Made by a program: the position numbers and the translations under genes
Part shown: piece by piece, positions 37,145 through 46,066 of the stretch
Position numbering within the stretch: position 1 is the stretch's first letter
Layout of the letters: every line of letters starts with the position of its first letter
Assembly: GCA_029250605.1 (NCBI GenBank)
Contig: JAQXEZ010000010.1
Location: 1 to 58,973 of the forward strand
Length of the DNA stretch: 58,973 nt
Source: Candidatus Thalassarchaeaceae archaeon
GTDB taxonomy: Archaea; Thermoplasmatota; Poseidoniia; Poseidoniales; Thalassarchaeaceae
Direction: 5' to 3'
The notes under the pieces: model-generated
Seen by the model: the letters and a program-made list of their open reading frames with translations, nothing else
Told to the model about the DNA's origin: nothing
The model's database searches: none

Positions 37145-38136
37145 AGCAATGGAGAGATGCGGGCCACGTTGCCAGAAGAACGCTAGAGGGGATCAAAGGC
37201 GAGATTGTAGCTGGGAAGCAGTGGTCAGAAGTCATAGAATCTGCTGAGAGGTTCATCAAGAGGCACGGGGGGAAGGCCGCCTTCCCCGTGACGATCTCAG
37301 TTAACGATATGGCTGCCCACTATACAACGAACTCCGAACTGACTCCTCCCGAGGGATTTGAGGGAGAGATGGTTTTCCAGAAGGGAGATCTTGTCAAGCT
37401 CGATGTTGGGGTTCACATCAAAGGAGCATTGGGGGACAATGCTCTAACGATCGAGGTCGGGAACGGAGGGGAGCACACTGAACAAATTAGGGCAGCCAGG
37501 GATGCCAGGGATGCAGCAATCGAGAAGATGCACCCTGGCACTCCTTGGCATGTGATTGGAGAGGCTGCCCAACAAGCATCAGTGGATGCTGGGTTTGAGC
37601 CAATCAGAAATCTAAGTGGTCACAAGATGGAGAGGTGGAACCTTCACTCAGGCGTGTCAATACCCATGTATGCATGTGGCCCGAGAAACCCGAGCTACAA
37701 AGGAGAAGTGGAAGCAGGAGGAGTATATGCAGTGGAACCATTCAATACCACTGGAAAGAGTGGGATGATCGAGAATGTCCCGCCCTCTGATTCAGCCAAC
37801 ATTCTACGAGTGACTGGGGATGTTAGGATTAGGAAGGCCCTCTCGAAGGGCAAGTTGAAGCCTCTTGGGGCAACCATGGCAAGATACATAGAAGAGCGAT
37901 ACAACACTCTTCCATTCGCAGAGAGGTGGGCATCTCCACTGCTAAGCAAGCCGTTCCCAGAAGAGGATGCCGATGCACTGAAGAGGAAATGGAACGCTCT
38001 TGTTAAGAAATTGACCTCGATTAGGTTTCTTGAGGTCTATAGTGCTCTAAGAGATGCCGATAGAGGAAATGTTGGGCAGTTCGAGCATACTGTTTTCATT
38101 ACTGAAGGCGGTCCAGAGATCCTTACCGTAGAGTGA
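37123..38136 (+). CDS. map: Methionine aminopeptidase, type II
   Basis: Removes the initiator Met from nascent proteins. The dimetal site is visible: His near residue 66 (AHYTTN), Asp near 94 (KLDVGVHIKGALGDNAL, with the second Asp), His near 167 (LSGHKMERWNLHSGVSIP), Glu in VYAVEPFNTTG and Glu in HTVFITEGG. The helical insertion between the second and third metal-ligand groups (PPSDSANILRVTGDVRIR onward) is that of type II enzymes of archaea and eukaryotes. Length of 337 is normal. It starts inside the end of the Sua5 gene. A 169-base spacer separates its stop from the convergent EamA gene. Confidence 0.95.
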   Translation: MVEEEDLKQWRDAGHVARRTLEGIKGEIVAGKQWSEVIESAERFIKRHGGKAAFPVTISVNDMAAHYTTNSELTPPEGFEGEMVFQKGDLVKLDVGVHIKGALGDNALTIEVGNGGEHTEQIRAARDARDAAIEKMHPGTPWHVIGEAAQQASVDAGFEPIRNLSGHKMERWNLHSGVSIPMYACGPRNPSYKGEVEAGGVYAVEPFNTTGKSGMIENVPPSDSANILRVTGDVRIRKALSKGKLKPLGATMARYIEERYNTLPFAERWASPLLSKPFPEEDADALKRKWNALVKKLTSIRFLEVYSALRDADRGNVGQFEHTVFITEGGPEILTVE

Positions 38137-38305
38137 ATTCTCAGAATAATAAGAAAACTGGCGATTACCGGCTAATTTCTCACAATGATTAACTATTGCC
38201 GACTTTCTGGTCCGACCGTACAGGACGAAAGGTTCTCGCTGAGTGCATCCCATCCCCTCGCAATTATCTCTCTCCTGTACACCTTACTAGGGCGGCCGGA
38301 GGGTT

Positions 38306-39229
38306 CTATTCAGCCGCATCTCTGCTGGCTTCAGCAGTACCAAACACGGTTACTGCAATTATCGCCGCGAATATCAGTGACATACCTCCAATCTGCTGAA
38401 TTGATGGCTTCTCAGAGAGAATGATGACCCCCCATAGAATTGTTAGAACGGGTTGGAGAAGGATGGCGAATGAGGTGTGGGCGGCTGGAAGTCTTGGTAG
38501 AGCGTATGTGATGGCGATCCACCCAATTACCTGGCAAGAGACAGCGAGCAGGATGATCCAACCGTGTCCAGGCCAAGTGAACGAGAAGTCAATTGGTTCT
38601 ATGTCAAGACTTGAGAGAGGCAGTATTCCAACAATGAGAAGCCCCGTTGCTCCTCCCGCGGTAGCATCCAATTGAAGATTGACTGATGGTGCACGGATTC
38701 GATTTGAGAATCTGTAGAGGATAAGGAATGAGGAGTAGAATATCGCTGCAACTATCCCTCCCACTACGCCCTTTATTGGGTCGTCTCCATATGGTTCATC
38801 GTCCCAAATTCCTGAGATGAACAGTAGGCCCAGCATTACCATTGGTAGAGCTAGTAGTATCATTCGATTCGGCCTTTCTCCAAACAGCCACCAACTGACC
38901 AGAGTTACGATAATTACCTGAGAGTTACCAATCAACGTTGCGATTCCACTTCCAATGTAGTCAATAGCACTGTGATATCCAGCGAAATCGATTGCAAGAA
39001 GCAAACCAGCAGAAAAAGCAAGCATCCTATTCTTTCTCTCCCTCTGGTCATCCTGATTCAAGTACCAGACAAGGAATATCAGGATTGGGAGAGCGTATAG
39101 CATCCGGAAGAACGCTCCTGTGATGGGGCTGGTGCCGGATTGAATATACAACAATGGTGCGAAAGAGAGCAGCATGGCTCCGAACAGCGCGATTAGCATG
39201 ATTCGCCGGTCATCGGCCGGCTCAGACAT
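38306..39229 (-). CDS. EamA/DMT-superfamily transporter
   Basis: An integral membrane protein of about 307 residues with ten hydrophobic segments in two similar halves, the drug/metabolite transporter plan. The first half contains MLSFAPLLYIQSGTSPITGA and IATLIGNSQVIIVTLVSWWL, the second GWIAITYALPRLPAAHTSFA and PVLTILWGVIILSEKPS, both matching EamA consensus regions. The substrate, possibly an amino acid or metabolite, cannot be inferred. I prefer ATG 39229 preceded by GAGTGAGG over GTG 39241, which would overlap the glutaredoxin stop. It is third in a BolA-glutaredoxin-transporter run. Confidence 0.88.
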   Translation of the reverse strand: MSEPADDRRIMLIALFGAMLLSFAPLLYIQSGTSPITGAFFRMLYALPILIFLVWYLNQDDQRERKNRMLAFSAGLLLAIDFAGYHSAIDYIGSGIATLIGNSQVIIVTLVSWWLFGERPNRMILLALPMVMLGLLFISGIWDDEPYGDDPIKGVVGGIVAAIFYSSFLILYRFSNRIRAPSVNLQLDATAGGATGLLIVGILPLSSLDIEPIDFSFTWPGHGWIILLAVSCQVIGWIAITYALPRLPAAHTSFAILLQPVLTILWGVIILSEKPSIQQIGGMSLIFAAIIAVTVFGTAEASRDAAE

Positions 39230-39237
39230 CCAATCCC

Positions 39238-39570
39238 TCACTCTGGAGCAAGAATCTTCTGGAGATCTCCAGACTCATACATTTCTAGAACTATGTCTGA
39301 ACCCCCAATCAGTTCTCCGTTGATGAATACCTGAGGGATGGTTGGGAAGTCTGACCACTCCTTCAATGCGGATCTGGCTCTGGGATCAAGTAGGACATTT
39401 ACGCAGGCAAATGTCTCCATACCTAGTTCGGCGATTACAGAGCTGAGGACTTGAGCGCCTCTTGCGGAGAATCCACACTGGGGCTGTTCTGGTGTGCCCT
39501 TCATAAAAATCACAATTTGGTTTTCGTCAACAACTTGTTGCAGCTCTTCGGGCGTCCAGTCAAAACTCAT
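39238..39570 (-). CDS. grxD: Monothiol glutaredoxin, CGFS type
   Basis: A glutaredoxin-fold protein of 110 residues with the CGFS site at about 32-35 (TPEQPQCGFSARG). Members of this type bind a [2Fe-2S] cluster with glutathione or another thiol and deliver or sense iron-sulfur clusters, often with BolA. Other hallmarks are DFPTIPQVFINGELIGGSDI and the glutathione-site Lys in VIFMKGTP. ATG 39570 follows GGAGTGA; a GTG at 39579 that overlaps the BolA stop is an alternative. The partner BolA gene lies immediately upstream, a pairing that supports joint function in cluster transfer. Low-molecular-weight thiol in this organism is unknown. Confidence 0.95.
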   Translation of the reverse strand: MSFDWTPEELQQVVDENQIVIFMKGTPEQPQCGFSARGAQVLSSVIAELGMETFACVNVLLDPRARSALKEWSDFPTIPQVFINGELIGGSDIVLEMYESGDLQKILAPE

Positions 39571-39575
39571 CTCAA

Positions 39576-39899
39576 TCACTCCTTCCTTGGTCTGCGGATA
39601 TGCACCCCATAGAACTCATGCTCTTTACCATGTGGGTCGAAAGCAGTTTGAGTGGATGCTTCGGCTTGCTCCGGGGTCATGCACTTCAAGTCAAGAGCAT
39701 GGACGGTGTTGTTGGAAATGTACTCCTTGAAGTGATTCAGTATTGGCCTCTGCCTCTGAAGGGGCAACACTCCCTCATAGCTTTCTGATGTCACTCTGAC
39801 ATGGAAGTGGTCACCGGACCCGTGCAAATCGGTTGCTTCGACCATGGCATCGGGAACGACCTTGAGAATCTCTTGCCTCATCCACTCGACTGTTACCAT
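39576..39899 (-). CDS. BolA-family protein
   Basis: A small 107-residue protein matching BolA/YrbA: VEATDLHGSGDHFHVRVTSE near residues 20-39 and LPLQRQRPILNHFKEYISNN, followed by VHALDLKCMTPEQ. The conserved His in the HFHV stretch and the Cys near 73 are candidate ligands for a shared [2Fe-2S] cluster with the CGFS glutaredoxin. The gene overlaps or abuts the glutaredoxin gene, suggesting co-translation. It is first of three genes in the run; the upstream spacer to rpe is 30 bases. BolA is common in proteobacteria and eukaryotes, and much less so in archaea. Confidence 0.92.
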   Translation of the reverse strand: MVTVEWMRQEILKVVPDAMVEATDLHGSGDHFHVRVTSESYEGVLPLQRQRPILNHFKEYISNNTVHALDLKCMTPEQAEASTQTAFDPHGKEHEFYGVHIRRPRKE

Positions 39900-39929
39900 T
39901 GAGTCTGGTAGGAGGGGTTCGGATATAAA

Positions 39930-40610
39930 TTACATTTCGAGAGATTTAGTAATGGACTCGAGGTTCTCTCTGATGGAGCCTTGGTTGTTTATCAGTCCTG
40001 AGCCGACAACGGCAATATCGATTCCCCATTCGGATACCAATGCCGCATTGTGATCTTTTATCCCACCGTCTATCATCAGTTTTGTCTCTCTACCACCATT
40101 TTCAATCTGAGAGTCAATTGCCTCGCGGAGTGATCTTACCTTTCCCTCTACTTGGGGGATGAAAGATTGGCCCCCCTTTCCAGGGACTACGGACATTACC
40201 AGAACTAAATCAAGTTCAGTAAGGAAAGGGAGAAGCCCGTCAATTGGGGTGTCAGGGTTAATCACACATCCGGATTGAACTCCTGAACCGTGCAAATCAG
40301 AAATCAATTTTGGAAAATCCTCTACTGCCTCGATATGTGCAATTACCATATTGGCGCCGGCATTTGCATATTGCTCCCACGCCTCCTCGGCATTTGTTAT
40401 CATCAGGTGACAATCTATGAACACCGCGGGGCCAACTCTTTCTCTGACTGATTTGATCAATGCGGGTCCAAAGGTGATTGTGCGATTGACGACCCAATTC
40501 CCATCCATGACGTCCATGTGCAACCAACCAATTCCAGCCTCTATCGCCTCATCGATGGTTTCGCCTAATCTGCAGAAGTCTGCCGTAAGTATGCTAGGTG
40601 TAATTTCCAT
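39930..40610 (-). CDS. rpe: Ribulose-phosphate 3-epimerase
   Basis: Interconverts ribulose 5-phosphate and xylulose 5-phosphate in the pentose phosphate pathway. TIM-barrel signatures are ITPSILTADFCRLGETIDEA at the N-terminus, the metal-ligand stretch LHMDVMDGNWV near residues 30-40, IDCHLMI near 64-70, MSVVPGKGGQSF near 139-150 (usually Asn-Pro-Gly-Phe-Gly-Gly) and MIDGGIKDHNA near 177-187. Asp and His metal ligands are kept. Length of 226 is normal. It is divergently transcribed from trxA across 112 bases, and its stop lies 30 bases before bolA in the same direction. Confidence 0.94.
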   Translation of the reverse strand: MEITPSILTADFCRLGETIDEAIEAGIGWLHMDVMDGNWVVNRTITFGPALIKSVRERVGPAVFIDCHLMITNAEEAWEQYANAGANMVIAHIEAVEDFPKLISDLHGSGVQSGCVINPDTPIDGLLPFLTELDLVLVMSVVPGKGGQSFIPQVEGKVRSLREAIDSQIENGGRETKLMIDGGIKDHNAALVSEWGIDIAVVGSGLINNQGSIRENLESITKSLEM

Positions 40611-40722
40611 ACTCGCTCGTTGATTGGGAAGGGGTTTCGGTTCTCAATCTCTTCTAATCCAACCTAACCAATAACACACATGTTGATATGATGGGAAACA
40701 ATGGGTTGCATTAGGTAGAATT

Positions 40723-41040
40723 ATGGGCAAGGTTATCGATACTGGTGATACAGACTTTGATGTAACAACAAAGAGCGATGAGTGGGTGCTAGCTGATTTC
40801 TGGGCACCATGGTGCGGGCCATGCAGAATGGTTGGCCCAGTCCTTTCACAGATTGCCCAGGAAAGAGAAATCACCATTGCAAAGGTAAATACCGATGTCA
40901 ATCCTCTTACTTCAGGGAGGTTTGGCATTAGGGGCATTCCGGCACTGATTCTATTCAGGAATGGGGAGATGGTGGATAGAATGACTGGTGCGATGCCCAA
41001 GCAGAGTATGGATTCCTGGCTAGACAGGCATATGTCCTAG
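40723..41040 (+). CDS. trxA: Thioredoxin
   Basis: A small dithiol oxidoreductase of 105 residues. The active site WAPWCGPCRMVGP has cysteines at 31 and 34. IRGIPALILFRNGEM contains the cis-Pro of the thioredoxin fold. The reductase gene is not in this window. The stop codon overlaps the stop of the convergent STAND-type regulator gene by four bases. Confidence 0.95.
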   Translation: MGKVIDTGDTDFDVTTKSDEWVLADFWAPWCGPCRMVGPVLSQIAQEREITIAKVNTDVNPLTSGRFGIRGIPALILFRNGEMVDRMTGAMPKQSMDSWLDRHMS

Positions 41041-42593
41041 TCCACGGTATTGTTCAGTTTTCTCAAGCGCTCTTCTAATGGCTTTCCCACATCTCTCAGT
41101 AGTCTGGATCTGAGGGCCTCATGCAACCACATCCCTTCTTTCAAATCTAACATTAAACCCCTCTCAATGAGCTGTGCTGGGGGCGTTCCATCAATATCTG
41201 CAGCAATTGCCAACTTCTCCCAGGGAACCGGACGTTCGGAAGTGGCTAGAATTGAAAGAATCTCTCTATGCTCATCTGGGAGAACATTCAGAATTTCTTC
41301 ATCCAAGAATCTAAGCCAGTCCTCGTGTAGAGTCTGTCCGTACATTTCCAGTAATTCTACTGCAAGGGGGTGACCCCCGGTAATCCTATGGATCTCCGAA
41401 GCAGCAGCATTTTCTGGGACTTGTATCATTTCTATCCACGCTTCAATTTCTTCTTTAGAAAGCCCGGATAGCGACAGCTCCGAAACCTTGTCTAGGGTGT
41501 GAACATATCGACGATCATAGAAGGCTAGACTTGTTCTGGAAATCATCAATAGCCTGAGTTTAGTTTTCTCAGCAGTCTGAAGGAGGGCACCGAAGAGGTG
41601 ATCGCCCTTAGTTCCGATATTGTGGACATCATCTAACACTACAAGAATCTCATCCGATTGGCCTCCATCCTCCGTGTCATTGATGTTATGCTTTTCATCC
41701 AACAAGTGGGCTGTTAATCGTCTCCTAAAAGCGTCTATCTCCAGTCTAGCTGCAGGCTTGTAGGGAAGGGTCTCCAAGATACTGTAAGGATCTTCTGAGT
41801 CCCCAGTGATGCCGATTCGGTGAAGCAGGCTTGTTGCAATCCCCAGTGGAGAGTCCCAGGGATGGCAAGGATAGTACATCGTCTCGAGATTGGGATTTGC
41901 ATCCATCATCTCTGAAATCCAATGGGATGCTAGTGTTGTCTTGCCGCATCCAGCGATACCAGAGATAACTAGCAATGGTTTTTCGGAATTAAGCCACTTG
42001 TCCAGTTCGCCCAACTCATCCTTTCTCCCATGGACTGTGCGTGTCTTTGGAGGATTTGTATGGTAGGTGGAATGAGCCCCAGTGAGTACAGAGATTGATC
42101 CTGGTTCTGGTTTATCTTCGTTTTTTCTAACTAGCGCACCGAATCGAATGTCTCCAAAATTTAGGACGCCCTCGTGTTGGGCGTGCATCAAGATTTGAAG
42201 CAGGCTGAGTCCGGCATGCAACTTATTGGCGGCCTCGTCGGCTCTGATTTCCAGAACATTACCCTCTTTCGATCTTACCAAGATATTGAGCGAACGTAGT
42301 TCAGAAATTCTCTCTCTCGCTAGTTCCCTACCATCATCTGTTAGTTGCCATGTCTTTTGTCTGCGATTGTCTCCTCTGACCGACCTACTGTGTTGAGAAA
42401 TATACCCCTCAGAAATCAATTGCCTCATAGCTCTCGAGACATTTGGGGGGTGCAATGCGCAAGATTCTGCAATCCCAGAACGAGTGACTTCGGATGTGAC
42501 TGAGTAATGATCGGCTTGGAAGTCCTGTTCCCAAAGATGCAGAACTATTCTATCAGAAACGGGCACGTTGGGTCGAGAATCGTTGCGTGCCAC
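41037..42593 (-). CDS. Winged-helix plus STAND-type NTPase, putative signalling regulator
   Basis: A 518-residue protein combining DNA binding with an AP-ATPase-like switch. Residues about 10-105 form a MarR-like winged helix (CALHPPNVSRAMRQLISEGY, QKTWQLTDDGRELAR). A charged linker follows, then VHGRKDELGELDKWL, Walker A ISGIAGCGKTTLASHW near 209-224, Walker B EILVVLDDVHNIG near 315-327 and a sensor-like LLMISRTSLAFYDRR. The C-terminal part has a winged-helix-like extension (ITGGHPLAVELLEMYG, then an LPDEHREILSIL stretch), as in STAND proteins. No terminal repeat sensor is visible. It may bind DNA and change transcription upon ligand and nucleotide binding; targets are unknown. The GTG start at 42593 lacks a clear ribosome site. 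It lies between trxA and the ferritin-like gene. Confidence 0.82.
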   Translation of the reverse strand: MARNDSRPNVPVSDRIVLHLWEQDFQADHYSVTSEVTRSGIAESCALHPPNVSRAMRQLISEGYISQHSRSVRGDNRRQKTWQLTDDGRELARERISELRSLNILVRSKEGNVLEIRADEAANKLHAGLSLLQILMHAQHEGVLNFGDIRFGALVRKNEDKPEPGSISVLTGAHSTYHTNPPKTRTVHGRKDELGELDKWLNSEKPLLVISGIAGCGKTTLASHWISEMMDANPNLETMYYPCHPWDSPLGIATSLLHRIGITGDSEDPYSILETLPYKPAARLEIDAFRRRLTAHLLDEKHNINDTEDGGQSDEILVVLDDVHNIGTKGDHLFGALLQTAEKTKLRLLMISRTSLAFYDRRYVHTLDKVSELSLSGLSKEEIEAWIEMIQVPENAAASEIHRITGGHPLAVELLEMYGQTLHEDWLRFLDEEILNVLPDEHREILSILATSERPVPWEKLAIAADIDGTPPAQLIERGLMLDLKEGMWLHEALRSRLLRDVGKPLEERLRKLNNTVD

Positions 42594-42670
42594 AGAAATA
42601 ACGGTGGAGGATTAGAGCATCAAGGTTCGGGACTAATGGATGTAAGACTTTCATGGACCAAGGGGTCGTG

Positions 42671-43129
42671 CTAATCCTTCAGCATCATCCTCAATTCCTC
42701 GACCGAACGCTGTTCATCGAAGTACACTACTTCCAGTGAATCATAAAGCTCTGTATCTCCAATTTTCTCCACTAATGGCAATATCTGACGATACGTCTCA
42801 ACGGCTTTCTTTTCGGTTTCATATGCCTCGGTCAGCATCTCCTTGTAGTTCGAAGTGTGGACAATTGGAGTATCATCACGCTCTGTAATTGCAGTGCCAT
42901 CTAGTTTGACAATTGCAGAACGGACAGTTGCAGCATGAGTAACGGATTCGTTTACCTCGTTGTTGAAATGGGCAGTTAAATGAAGCCTGTGAATACCAGA
43001 AACATATGCAGAGTAATGAGCATACAATGCTATTGCTCTGAGCTCCCATGCAAGTGCTCGATTGAGGGCATTGACAAGTTGCTTCTCCGACATCCCTTCT
43101 GCCTCAATGCTTGAATGGTGGCGAGTCAT
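42671..43129 (-). CDS. Ferritin-like/Dps-like diiron protein
   Basis: A 152-residue four-helix-bundle protein. Helix 1 has ALAWELRAIALYAHYSAYVS, helix 2 HFNNEVNESVTHAATV (a Glu-x-x-His-like arrangement), helix 3 EAYETEKKAVETYRQIL and helix 4 YFDEQRSVEELRMML. These acidic residues and histidines fit the diiron centre of ferritin or bacterioferritin-like proteins; the short loop between helices 2 and 3 is typical. Probable roles are iron storage or peroxide protection. ATG 43093 is an alternative start with a better upstream AGAAGGG. It is divergently oriented to the M32 carboxypeptidase gene, and follows the STAND regulator in the same direction. Confidence 0.85.
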   Translation of the reverse strand: MTRHHSSIEAEGMSEKQLVNALNRALAWELRAIALYAHYSAYVSGIHRLHLTAHFNNEVNESVTHAATVRSAIVKLDGTAITERDDTPIVHTSNYKEMLTEAYETEKKAVETYRQILPLVEKIGDTELYDSLEVVYFDEQRSVEELRMMLKD

Positions 43130-43201
43130 ATCAACGCTCGCTTTGGGAGAAGATTTCAGATTGGCCGGAACATATGTGTCTTGGTCCTCTTTGGATGGGT
43201 C

Positions 43202-44704
43202 ATGGGTGCATACGAAGAACTTCTTGTGAGGCTGAAGGATATTGACTTGATTGGTCAGATTGGGAGTCTTCTAAGCTGGGATCAGGAGGTGCTGATGCCC
43301 CCCAAGGCTGCACCATTGAGAGCAGAGCAGCTTGCATGGATCTCAAAGACAGCCCATCAGAGGCTCACTGACTCTAAGATTGGATCTTGGTTGGAAATGC
43401 TTGAGTCGGATGATGATCTTAATGAGGTTCAGAGGGCGAATATTAGGCTCGCAAGGGAGTCTTACGACAGAGCAACCAGATTGCCAACAGAATTCGTCGA
43501 AGAGATGGCGAAGCACAGATCTAAGTCGCTTGTTTCTTGGACTGAAGCTCGTGAAAAGGACGATTTCTCTATTTTCCGAGATGACCTTGCCATAGCGATT
43601 GAGCACGCCCGGAAGAGAGCGGACTTCTATGGTTACGAAAACCTGCGATATGATGCGTTGCTTGACTTGTATGAAAGTGGCCTTACCGTGCAGAGGTTAG
43701 ATCCTCTTTTCTCTGGACTCAGGGACAATGTTGCCCCGCTAATCAAAGCGGTAGTTGACAATGGGAATAGGCCTGATATGTCATGGTTAGAGGAGAACTC
43801 ATGGGATCAGACTGCTCAAGAAGAGTTGAGCCAGAGAATTTCAGAAGCAATTGGCTTTGACTTCTCAGCGGGAAGGAGAGATCTGTCGACCCATCCTTTC
43901 TGCGGCGGACCAAATCCAGATGATGTTAGGTGGACAACTCGATACAGGGAAGACGAGCCCTTCGGTTCTTTATTCGGTTCGATGCATGAGACTGGACACG
44001 GTACCTATGAACAAGGGCGACCCAGAGACTTTGACTTCCAACCGGTCGGAAAGGCGAATGGGCTGGGAATTCATGAGAGTCAGAGTCGCCTTTGGGAGAA
44101 TCAAGTGGGAAGATCAAGGGAGTTTTGTGAGTGGTCCCTGCCTCTTTGGAAGCAGTGCTTCCCGGACAACATGGAGGGAGTTGGAGCTGAGCAGTTGTGG
44201 CAAGCAGTGAATTTAGTAGAGCCTGGCCTAATTAGGGTAGATGCGGATGAGGCTACTTACAACTTACACATCATGATTAGATATGAAATTGAAAAACAAT
44301 TAATCGCAGGTGAAATAGAAGTTGACGAATTGCCTGACGCTTGGGATGAGATGTATCAGGAATACCTCGGAATAAAGGCCCCTAATCATTCTCTTGGGAT
44401 TCTGCAGGATATTCATTGGTCAATGGGTGCAATCGGTTACTTCCCCACATATACCCTGGGAAATCTATACGCAGCCCAACTACTTGAGGCTGCAAGGGGG
44501 GATCTGCCCGATCATGATGGTCAGATTAGAAGCGGTCAATTTGAAGATCTTCTAGGTTGGATGAGAGAGAATGTCCACAACAGAGGGAGCGTGCTAAAAC
44601 CAGCGGATCTAATCAAAGAGGCTACTGGTGCGGTCCCATCACCCGATGCTTTCGTAAGATATCTGACTTCGAAGGTAGAGAGGCTTTACGGGGTAAGTGC
44701 TTGA
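43202..44704 (+). CDS. Thermostable carboxypeptidase, peptidase family M32
   Basis: Zinc-dependent carboxypeptidase of the Taq type that trims residues from peptide C-termini in the cytoplasm. The zinc site is MHETGHGTYEQG near residues 260-271 (HExxH variant His-Glu-Thr-Gly-His), and the third ligand Glu lies in GIHESQSRLWENQVGRS near 288-304. Length of 500 matches the family. The open frame runs upstream to 43115, but that part overlaps the ferritin-like gene on the other strand; ATG 43202 starting MGAYEELLVRL fits other M32 proteins. The next gene begins 19 bases after its stop. Confidence 0.93.
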   Translation: MGAYEELLVRLKDIDLIGQIGSLLSWDQEVLMPPKAAPLRAEQLAWISKTAHQRLTDSKIGSWLEMLESDDDLNEVQRANIRLARESYDRATRLPTEFVEEMAKHRSKSLVSWTEAREKDDFSIFRDDLAIAIEHARKRADFYGYENLRYDALLDLYESGLTVQRLDPLFSGLRDNVAPLIKAVVDNGNRPDMSWLEENSWDQTAQEELSQRISEAIGFDFSAGRRDLSTHPFCGGPNPDDVRWTTRYREDEPFGSLFGSMHETGHGTYEQGRPRDFDFQPVGKANGLGIHESQSRLWENQVGRSREFCEWSLPLWKQCFPDNMEGVGAEQLWQAVNLVEPGLIRVDADEATYNLHIMIRYEIEKQLIAGEIEVDELPDAWDEMYQEYLGIKAPNHSLGILQDIHWSMGAIGYFPTYTLGNLYAAQLLEAARGDLPDHDGQIRSGQFEDLLGWMRENVHNRGSVLKPADLIKEATGAVPSPDAFVRYLTSKVERLYGVSA

Positions 44705-44723
44705 AATTTGAAAGAGGTGCTCA

Positions 44724-45812
44724 ATGACTTTGGCAAGTCTGGAGAGTTATTCCTCCTACGTTAGAGAGGTTGACGGTGAATGCGTTTTCGTGAGGATTGC
44801 GAGTAATCTTCTTTTCTCGGGCTCCAGGTCTGGAGAAGTTGCATGTTGGGATATCCCTAGTGGCATGGAGATGTGGAGGTTGAGTTTTGAAGGACCGTGC
44901 TCCGATTCAGACTGCGATGATGACGTGTTTTTCTGTACTGAGTCCGATAACATTCACGCAATTGGGACGAGTTCTGGCGATGTAATTTGGAGTCTCAAAT
45001 TGGAAGGTTCGAGTGACTTTGTTCGCGTATCTAATGGATTTGTCTGGGTCACAACCTCGGTCTACAACTTTGAGATCCAAGACTACTCAGAGGGGGCTGT
45101 CTGGCAAATCGATTTTGAAGGAGAGGTACGGAATAAGTGGGAGAACCCTGGCAGAGCATGGTCATTATCGGATCAGGGGGGCAAATTGGTAATTGGCCTC
45201 AGTCGCCCTAGATCTGGTTATGCTATAGTTTCTGATAGTGGGTTAGACTATCCGGAGTTGGAACAACCCCAACCGGTGACAATTGGAAACGGAGGAGGGG
45301 ATGAGCCCGTAGTACTAGGCCATAGCAATGGGATGGTCACAGAGGTTGTTGACCATAGAGTAGAGTCTGTTTCTCAAGTCGAGTCGTCGATTCGAGCAAT
45401 CGACTACTTTGGTGGTTGGGTAGTTGGAATGGATTCTGGAGGTGTTTCTTCTAGCGAATATTTTGGTTCGTGGTCCATTAATCTGAATGGCGTAATTGAT
45501 GTTCTCTGTTTTGGCCCGTCGTTAGATTCTGACAAGGGCGTATGGGTACCTTCATCGAGGGATGGTGAATCTGTAATCTCACTGATTAATCCCAAGGGAG
45601 GAGTTGTGGAAATGGAAATCGCCCATCATTCTAGAATTGTATCTGCTTTCAGTGATGAAGAGGTAATTTGCTTTGGAGATAATGCTGGTTGCATCTGCAT
45701 TGTCGAGGGTGATGTGCTTCGGCGCCGTTTCTCCAGACCAGTTGAAGAAATAGCAGAGGAAGATAGTAATTCGGAGCTGCGAAGGAAAATACGCGGACTG
45801 CGCGGAGGTTGA
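44724..45812 (+). CDS. Cytoplasmic beta-propeller repeat protein, PQQ/WD40-like
   Basis: A 362-residue protein with no signal peptide. It is made of short beta-strand repeats such as LLFSGSRSGEVACWDIPSG, IHAIGTSSGDVIWSLKLEG and VICFGDNAGCICIVEGDVL, so it should fold as a beta-propeller of six to seven blades, related to WD40 or PQQ-type repeats. No catalytic residues are evident; such proteins usually act as interaction platforms. A short charged C-terminus (EEDSNSELRRKIRGLRGG) follows. GAGGTG sits eight bases before the ATG. It probably shares a transcript with the M32 peptidase gene. Partners unknown. Confidence 0.78.
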   Translation: MTLASLESYSSYVREVDGECVFVRIASNLLFSGSRSGEVACWDIPSGMEMWRLSFEGPCSDSDCDDDVFFCTESDNIHAIGTSSGDVIWSLKLEGSSDFVRVSNGFVWVTTSVYNFEIQDYSEGAVWQIDFEGEVRNKWENPGRAWSLSDQGGKLVIGLSRPRSGYAIVSDSGLDYPELEQPQPVTIGNGGGDEPVVLGHSNGMVTEVVDHRVESVSQVESSIRAIDYFGGWVVGMDSGGVSSSEYFGSWSINLNGVIDVLCFGPSLDSDKGVWVPSSRDGESVISLINPKGGVVEMEIAHHSRIVSAFSDEEVICFGDNAGCICIVEGDVLRRRFSRPVEEIAEEDSNSELRRKIRGLRGG

Positions 45813-45876
45813 ATTTGCAGTGGAAAAATACTCCCAATGACCCCTATTTCCAGTGAACTGCGACAATATTTACGAA

Positions 45877-45886
45877 ATGTTTATGA
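45877..45886 (+). promoter_or_regulatory. TATA-like element upstream of the candidate structured RNA
   Basis: The sequence atgtttatga within an AT-rich stretch lies about 27 bases before base 45908, where the paired part of the RNA candidate begins. That is the normal spacing from an archaeal TATA box to the transcription start. No open frame with a recognisable protein follows. Confidence 0.45.
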
Positions 45887-46066
45887 GCCACCCATTACCC
45901 TGTGTTCTTTGCCGCTCCGGGGGAGTGGTGTGAGGGCGCTTCGGCGCGACTCGCGGGCCACAAAAACTGAGCCTCGAAACCGAGGCGGTAGAACCGAGAA
46001 ACGAAAGGATCTCGGGGAAAGGCTGGAGCGTCTGTGGACGCGAAGGTCGCGGCAAATAAATCGGAC

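Noticed and set aside
43115-43201. Upstream extension of the M32 carboxypeptidase
   Set aside because: It overlaps the ferritin-like gene start and does not resemble the family N-terminus, which begins at 43202.
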